Under the pieces are notes generated by a model. That model was not told the DNA's origin, did not search any database, and worked only from the letters and a program-made list of their open reading frames with translations. Below are positions 30,074 to 34,504 of a stretch of 34,504 nucleotides of DNA, one piece after another. The stretch covers positions 1 to 34,504 of the forward strand of contig CAMCXM010000022.1 in assembly GCA_945883425.1 (NCBI GenBank), in the 5' to 3' direction. The number at the start of each line of letters is the position of its first letter. Within the stretch, counting starts at the first letter, position 1. Position numbers and translations under genes: made by a program. Origin of the DNA: Spirosoma fluviale. GTDB lineage: Bacteria > Bacteroidota > Bacteroidia > Cytophagales > Flexibacteraceae.

Positions 30074-32140
30074 TTATTCGACTCCAGACACCTTCACAAA
30101 GCGGACGGGTTGAAATCCAGCCACTTCCATCTTATATACACCTTCCGGCAATTGTGAAACATCCAGTTCGCCCGTTTCATCGGGTTTCAACCGAAAACTT
30201 TGTCCCAACGCATTTGTGATTTGGATCGACTCCGGGACCGGATGGAAATCTCCACTGATCCGGATGGTGCCGGAAGTTGGATTGGGGAAAACAAATACCG
30301 GCGGTGGAAGGGACACGATTTCATTTTCAACCACGCAGGTTCCGCCTATGTTGGCTGACATCCAGTTTGCCCGTTGGTTGAGCCAGTTCTGAAAACCGGC
30401 CGTTTCTCCGGCATAGCTGGTATAAATCGGGTCCGGATTTGGCCATACATACTGTCCTAAGATGGGCCAGTACTGAAAATTTCGTTGTTGCGATTCATTC
30501 AGGAGGGTCTTCACCGAATCGACCCAGGCCACTCTTCGGGCTGGTTGCCAGAGTGATTGGGTCACCTCCAGCCACCGGCATTTCAACGAACTGGTAAAGC
30601 CGGGATCCTGACGGAATCGTTTCCACCAGGTGGGTGGCTGCCAGTATCCTCCCGGACAAACATCTTCAATTTCATACTGCCAGCCGTAGACTTTATCTCC
30701 TTCGCAGTAATTGCTGTTTCGCCAGGCAATGTCGAAATCCCAGACGGGTCCCATGGTTAGCTTGCCTCCGTTCTGGGTGATTTTGGGTTTGGTGAGAAAG
30801 GTTGAAATCCGATATCCATCCACATTTTTGCTCCATTCATTGATGAGGAAAAAATCAATAAAGGAAGGCACATGCGCATATTTCCGGTAGCCATTTGCCG
30901 TTGCAAAATCAGGGGCATGCACCGCCGTTTCAAAACTATCCAGATAAGATTGTATGTAGGCTTTCTGCTGAGGCATCATGTCAACGGCATCCGGGTAATC
31001 GTAGAAAAAGCGGATCTGCTGTCCGCCACTGTTGTTTTCAGGTGGAAAAGTAGACGCCCAGCTTTCGGTGTCGTTGCCGGTGGACTTGTCGATTTTGACA
31101 ATGTATCCTCCTGTGACATCGGCACCACTGATATCGGTGGGTTTTAGTTTGGAAATATTCACCCGGTCGGCATCCCGTTTGATTTTTTCCATCACCACAT
31201 AAATGCCCTGGTATTCGCCGTTGAGAATGAGCTCGACATACTTTGTTCGCGAAGCATACCAGCCCATCGAACGGGCAAGATCGTAGGCAAACGTGTTTCG
31301 CATAAAGGATTTGTCGCTGTAGTTGGCCGATAAGATCCAGTCACTTTCGGCGGGCATGCCCAGAATGGAAGTGGCCAGGTCTTCACCGACGGCATCCCGG
31401 ATTTCAAAACCGTACGATTTTTTTGGAAACGTAGACGAACTGCTGCCCCGCTGTTCCACTCCGCATAACATCCAGGGAAACTGGCTACTGTCGCTTACAA
31501 AATTGCGGTTGCCGTTTGTGTTGTGGATTATTTTGATCCGGGCTGGCAGTTTGGGCTCATCCGGAATAAACTGAGAGCGAGTATCGAGAATTACCACCGG
31601 TAAATTGGACGATTCAAACCGATATGGCTTCACTGGTTGGTTGGAAAACGTGATGGAAAAACCGGTGACATATCCTGGTTCACCAGCATACTGATCACGG
31701 ATCCGTAATTTCCAGGTTCCATTGGCGGACTGTCCGTTGTTCATGTGGCCAAGACTTTGCGCCGGACGAAATAAGCCGGTAAACGGTGCCCCGGCATCAT
31801 AAATCAGAGGTAAACTCTGGCCACCCAGACAAGTACTGCTGAAGTTATCGCCATCCCAGCCAATGCCGGAAAACAGACAGACCACTTTGCCGGAAGGTGA
31901 AACCAGTTGCATCTGCAGGTGGCTCGTATTGGAGTGGGTGATGGAAAAACAAACCCGGGCCAGTCCGAAACTGGTGTCGATGGTGGCAGGCATCCCCGTG
32001 ACGTTGACGCCAAAATCGGCGAAAGTGTTGTTGTCAGGAATGGTGCCCGGTTGTCCCCAAAAAGTCTGTGCCCTTACCTTACTAGTCTGGCTCAACAGAA
32101 TCAGGACGGAAAAAAGTAAAAGCTTTAGTTGATTTTTCAC
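30074..32140 (-). CDS. CotH kinase-fold protein with proprotein-convertase P-domain and T9SS sorting tail
   Basis: GTG at 32140 is chosen because it begins a standard signal peptide (KNQLKLLLFSVLILL, cleavage VRA/Q25); the frame is open to 32236 but that extension would put 32 residues ahead of the signal. Residues about 26-165 are a P_proprotein-type jelly roll (HLQMQLVSPSGKVVCLF, GTWKLRIRDQYAGEPGYV). Residues about 175-590 are CotH-like: FPKKSYGFEIRD, DWILSANYSDKSFMRNTFAYDL, YQGIYVVMEKIKRDADRVNI, GPVWDFDIAWRN. The end is a T9SS sorting domain (VFPNPTSGTIRISG ... GVYKMEVAG). It is likely a surface or secreted protein; CotH of Bacillus phosphorylates coat proteins, but the substrate here is unknown. 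Confidence 0.88.
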   Translation of the reverse strand: MKNQLKLLLFSVLILLSQTSKVRAQTFWGQPGTIPDNNTFADFGVNVTGMPATIDTSFGLARVCFSITHSNTSHLQMQLVSPSGKVVCLFSGIGWDGDNFSSTCLGGQSLPLIYDAGAPFTGLFRPAQSLGHMNNGQSANGTWKLRIRDQYAGEPGYVTGFSITFSNQPVKPYRFESSNLPVVILDTRSQFIPDEPKLPARIKIIHNTNGNRNFVSDSSQFPWMLCGVEQRGSSSSTFPKKSYGFEIRDAVGEDLATSILGMPAESDWILSANYSDKSFMRNTFAYDLARSMGWYASRTKYVELILNGEYQGIYVVMEKIKRDADRVNISKLKPTDISGADVTGGYIVKIDKSTGNDTESWASTFPPENNSGGQQIRFFYDYPDAVDMMPQQKAYIQSYLDSFETAVHAPDFATANGYRKYAHVPSFIDFFLINEWSKNVDGYRISTFLTKPKITQNGGKLTMGPVWDFDIAWRNSNYCEGDKVYGWQYEIEDVCPGGYWQPPTWWKRFRQDPGFTSSLKCRWLEVTQSLWQPARRVAWVDSVKTLLNESQQRNFQYWPILGQYVWPNPDPIYTSYAGETAGFQNWLNQRANWMSANIGGTCVVENEIVSLPPPVFVFPNPTSGTIRISGDFHPVPESIQITNALGQSFRLKPDETGELDVSQLPEGVYKMEVAGFQPVRFVKVSGVE

Positions 32141-32245
32141 GAAACGATAAGAGGCTGAAATCCACCCTTTGTCAGGATGTTGATTTGAAGGTGCAATATT
32201 CAAAAAGTAAGTGGATTTTAATCTTGAATTGATCACCTCCTGATT

Positions 32246-33092
32246 TTAGTCTTTGTTCTTCATCCATTTAGCAGTCTTAACACCGGATTTCGTGTTGTAT
32301 CTAACAATGTACATTCCGCATGGAAGATTGTAGGTGCCAATCCCGTTTTCAGGATAGGTGTCGATGCTGATCAATCGTTTGCCGGTGATGTCGTATACCA
32401 GGCAGGCTCCGGGTTCCTGATCCCGTATCCAGAATCGGGAGCCTCCCGGATTGGGATAAATTCCGAATGGGAGGGGAAGGCTGTCAATTGGGTTGGGTAC
32501 CGGATTCGCGGGTTTCGGGAATGGATGATAGTGCATCCGGAACAAGCCCTGAATGGGTTTGTTGTCGACCCCATAGAAGCTACCCCAGACCAAGACCTTG
32601 TTGCTGTCCTGAGGAACCACACCGGAAACTTCAGCATTGTAGGAATTGTAAAACAGGGGAGAAGTGAAAAGTGTATCTGTCCGTAGATTCACATAGGACT
32701 GAAGGCCGGCGTTTGTTAAAACTAGTGAGGCGGTTGGTCCCTTTGTTAATTCCAGAGGTCCTAAAAAATCCAAACCAGATTTCAATGTTCGTCCACTGTC
32801 GATAAGGGTGATGGCACCTGTCGGACTGATTCTGCCATATTGATAACTACATTCAGCAAGTCCACCCATTGAAGCGAATGCAAGGGTAATGTGGCCAGAT
32901 GGATCGGCATCGAGACTCAGCACTTTTCCGGCCGATTGTGGAAGAAAGTGAAAGCTGGTATCGATTGTAAAATTTGCATCCAGTTTCAGGATCCGATGGA
33001 TGTACCCTGATGTCCAGAAAGGGCTTCCGGGGGGATCATTTCCGCCTGGTTCGAACCAATTGACGGATGAGTAAGTCAGGTATTTTTTTTTT
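32246..33092 (-). CDS. C-terminal part of a delta-60-repeat T9SS protein (after the frameshift)
   Basis: The frame continues the upstream piece (33036-34504) if one A is dropped from the A10 run at 33092-33083. It then reads SSVNWFEPGG, RILKLDANFTIDTSF (a further delta-60-like copy) and KVLSLDADPSGHITLAF. The first in-frame conventional start is a GTG at 32923, in mid-domain, so this is unlikely to be a separate gene. The last 75 residues are a T9SS sorting domain (FGIYPNPGGSRFWIRD ... CGMYIVRYNTKSGVKTAKW), which fits export of the full protein. The CotH gene follows 105 bp downstream on the same strand. Confidence 0.75.
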
Positions 33093-34504
33093 ATCGCGGC
33101 CCTGAAAAAAAGCGGGTTCCACCTCTAAATTCCGACCCGTATCTTCCAAAAAACGGAAGGTTTTTGAAGGGATGCTGAGGTCTTTTTGTCCGTCTCCATT
33201 GAAATGAAGTACCCGAACCGGGTTTTTAATAAAAACACTCAGTTTTCCACCTGGCCGGGGACTTATTCCAAAAATTAAATTTGTATTGGATGAGTCAGAT
33301 GGAAAGTCGATGGTGGAAATGGTTTGTCCGTTTTGATCGAAATGTACAATGCCCGGATTCCATGAATCGTTTTTATTATAGACCGTCCATATTGTGCTAT
33401 CCTCGTTGAAAACCAGATGGTTGGGGAGAAAGTATTGAAGTTGATTTCCAGTACCATCCTCAAAAAAAGAACAACGGAACGTTGTATCCACTCCGCCATC
33501 TGGCAAAAGGCGAACCAATCTCGGAGATGGGTGGCCAAGGTAATCCTCAAAATCTCCCGTAACCAGTATGCGCTGATCCGGAAGCGGAAAAACCCCTTGA
33601 ATGTTCTTTCTCTTTAGTTGTTCACCCCTATGAACAACTAACATTCCTTGTGAATTCCAGCGTTTGTATTCAAAGCCATCTTTGGATAATCCCACGACGC
33701 AAAACTCACCTGATTGGGTTCTTACCCATTTCGACCCGTCGGAAAATACGTTCCAATTGGTGGTGCTGAATATGCGGCTGCTCTGGCCGGTGGAATCGAT
33801 CCGCATCAGGGAAATGGAATCCTGGCTCGCATTCACTTCTTTGTAGAATAAATCCCCGTTTGAATCCGGCATGGAGAGAAACTGAACGCTTTGAACCGGC
33901 TTCCAGTCGGAAAAGAACAGGCTTCCGTTCCGCCTCAGGCAATTGATTTTCTGTATTCCGTTCTCATACCGTGCCACCCAGGTATGGCCATTTGGAAGAG
34001 TTTCGAACCATGAAATACCGGTTATTATAGACGCGGTTTCTACCTGCCCGTTTGAGGAAATGGTTTTTAGCTTGTTTGAAAAAAGACCCAGGTATTTTCC
34101 GTTTTCAACCGCTTGTATTCTGGATGGTATTTCGGAACAGGTGAAAGAAGAATCCAGAGTACCATCCATTCTGTACCGGAGCAAAGCGGCTGGTTTTATG
34201 CCGGATGCCGTTTGTTTCAGAAAGAAAAAGGATCCCGCCTGGTAAAAATAAAACCGGTTCTTATCATCCCATCGCAGGGGTGTAAAGGTAGAATCAATGC
34301 GACCGTCTGGCTGGAGGCCAATCATATTGCATCTACCCAACTGACCGGGGAATGTGATGTAACCTATGGCCAGTGACCTGCCATTTTCCAATTCAATGAG
34401 GCTGTTAATGTAGTAATAGTTTTGAGTGTCACGGATCCGGAAGTTTGTATCCGGATCGCCATTCGGCAGCAAGCGGACAATTCCCTGGCTCCGGTAGCCT
34501 GAAT
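33036..34504 (-). CDS. Delta-60-repeat beta-propeller-like protein, N-terminal part (cut by window end and by a frameshift)
   Basis: The frame is open to the right edge, so the true start is outside the window. About 489 residues are visible, with repeats of the delta-60 type, x(L/M)xxDGxxDxxF: LLPNGDPDTNF, LQPDGRIDSTF, RMDGTLDSSF, LLPDGGVDTTF and weaker copies. Such repeats build propeller-like surface proteins. The coding sequence runs into an A10 run (33092-33083) and then reads an unrelated tail (IPDLLIRQLVRTRRK) to a stop at 33036, while the other frame carries on with family sequence. This is one gene broken by a single-base frameshift. Confidence 0.8.
   Translation of the reverse strand, partial: SGYRSQGIVRLLPNGDPDTNFRIRDTQNYYYINSLIELENGRSLAIGYITFPGQLGRCNMIGLQPDGRIDSTFTPLRWDDKNRFYFYQAGSFFFLKQTASGIKPAALLRYRMDGTLDSSFTCSEIPSRIQAVENGKYLGLFSNKLKTISSNGQVETASIITGISWFETLPNGHTWVARYENGIQKINCLRRNGSLFFSDWKPVQSVQFLSMPDSNGDLFYKEVNASQDSISLMRIDSTGQSSRIFSTTNWNVFSDGSKWVRTQSGEFCVVGLSKDGFEYKRWNSQGMLVVHRGEQLKRKNIQGVFPLPDQRILVTGDFEDYLGHPSPRLVRLLPDGGVDTTFRCSFFEDGTGNQLQYFLPNHLVFNEDSTIWTVYNKNDSWNPGIVHFDQNGQTISTIDFPSDSSNTNLIFGISPRPGGKLSVFIKNPVRVLHFNGDGQKDLSIPSKTFRFLEDTGRNLEVEPAFFQGRDKKKIPDLLIRQLVRTRRK

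Noticed and set aside
32143-32236. Longer CotH start at GTG 32236
   Set aside because: It would place about 32 polar residues before a normal signal peptide; the GTG lies inside the AGGAGGTGATC motif itself.

Overview
This window looks like chromosomal DNA from a member of the Bacteroidota, probably an environmental Cytophagia/Chitinophagia/Saprospiria-type lineage; the genus cannot be fixed from sequence alone. The evidence is: C-terminal type IX secretion (T9SS) sorting domains on three proteins; many short-signal lipoproteins with SxC/AC lipoboxes; almost no Shine-Dalgarno sequences; several promoters of the Bacteroidota form TTTG-N19-21-TAnnTTTG; phylum-typical families (DUF4292 lipoprotein, CotH with T9SS tail, NagB-LmbE fusion, DUF6364/PIN toxin-antitoxin); and signal peptides followed by Gln at +1.

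Layout. 1-5.2 kb: the 3' part of an asparagine synthetase-like gene (+), then leftward lipoprotein genes (pentapeptide-like protein, papain-family protease, glutaminyl cyclase). 5.3-11.1 kb: queA and queG (last and next-to-last steps of queuosine synthesis) flank a convergent/divergent paaG-like enoyl-CoA isomerase gene; then a TPR protein plus DUF4292 lipoprotein pair, and tRNA-Ser(GGA) on the minus strand. 11.2-16.6 kb, all leftward: paaY-like, a glycine-rich repeat protein with a T9SS tail, an FGE-fold (SUMF1-like) protein without catalytic cysteines, dcd, trhO and a small upstream ORF. 16.8-19.3 kb (+): a COG2509 flavoprotein translationally coupled to a secreted DNA/RNA endonuclease, followed by a 321-bp gap holding a striking nested palindrome. 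19.6-23.7 kb: an RsuA/RluF-type pseudouridine synthase (-), a small stress-type membrane protein plus YtxH, and an ABC exporter operon. 23.9-26.6 kb: a NagB-LmbE fusion and a DUF6364/PIN toxin-antitoxin pair. 26.6-28.8 kb: a leftward arsenic island (arsR, arsM, thioredoxin-type arsC) with two near-identical ArsR-type operators, next to a possible gene remnant. 28.9-34.5 kb: a KTSC-like lipoprotein, a His-rich lipoprotein, a CotH/P-domain T9SS protein, and a delta-60-repeat T9SS protein split by a frameshift at an A10 run and cut by the window end.

Themes. Four RNA-modification genes (queA, queG, trhO, pseudouridine synthase) lie within 15 kb. Envelope and secretion genes dominate. A glutaminyl cyclase lipoprotein sits among exported proteins whose predicted mature N-termini begin with Gln, which is its expected substrate. 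The observations most worth a second look are the A10 frameshift, the paired ArsR operators, the nested GGTGACAA palindrome, the FGE-fold/GGxGxG operon, the His-rich loop inserted in an Ig-like lipoprotein, and the C-terminal gene remnant beside the toxin-antitoxin pair. No CRISPR array, rRNA, intact insertion sequence or prophage was seen.
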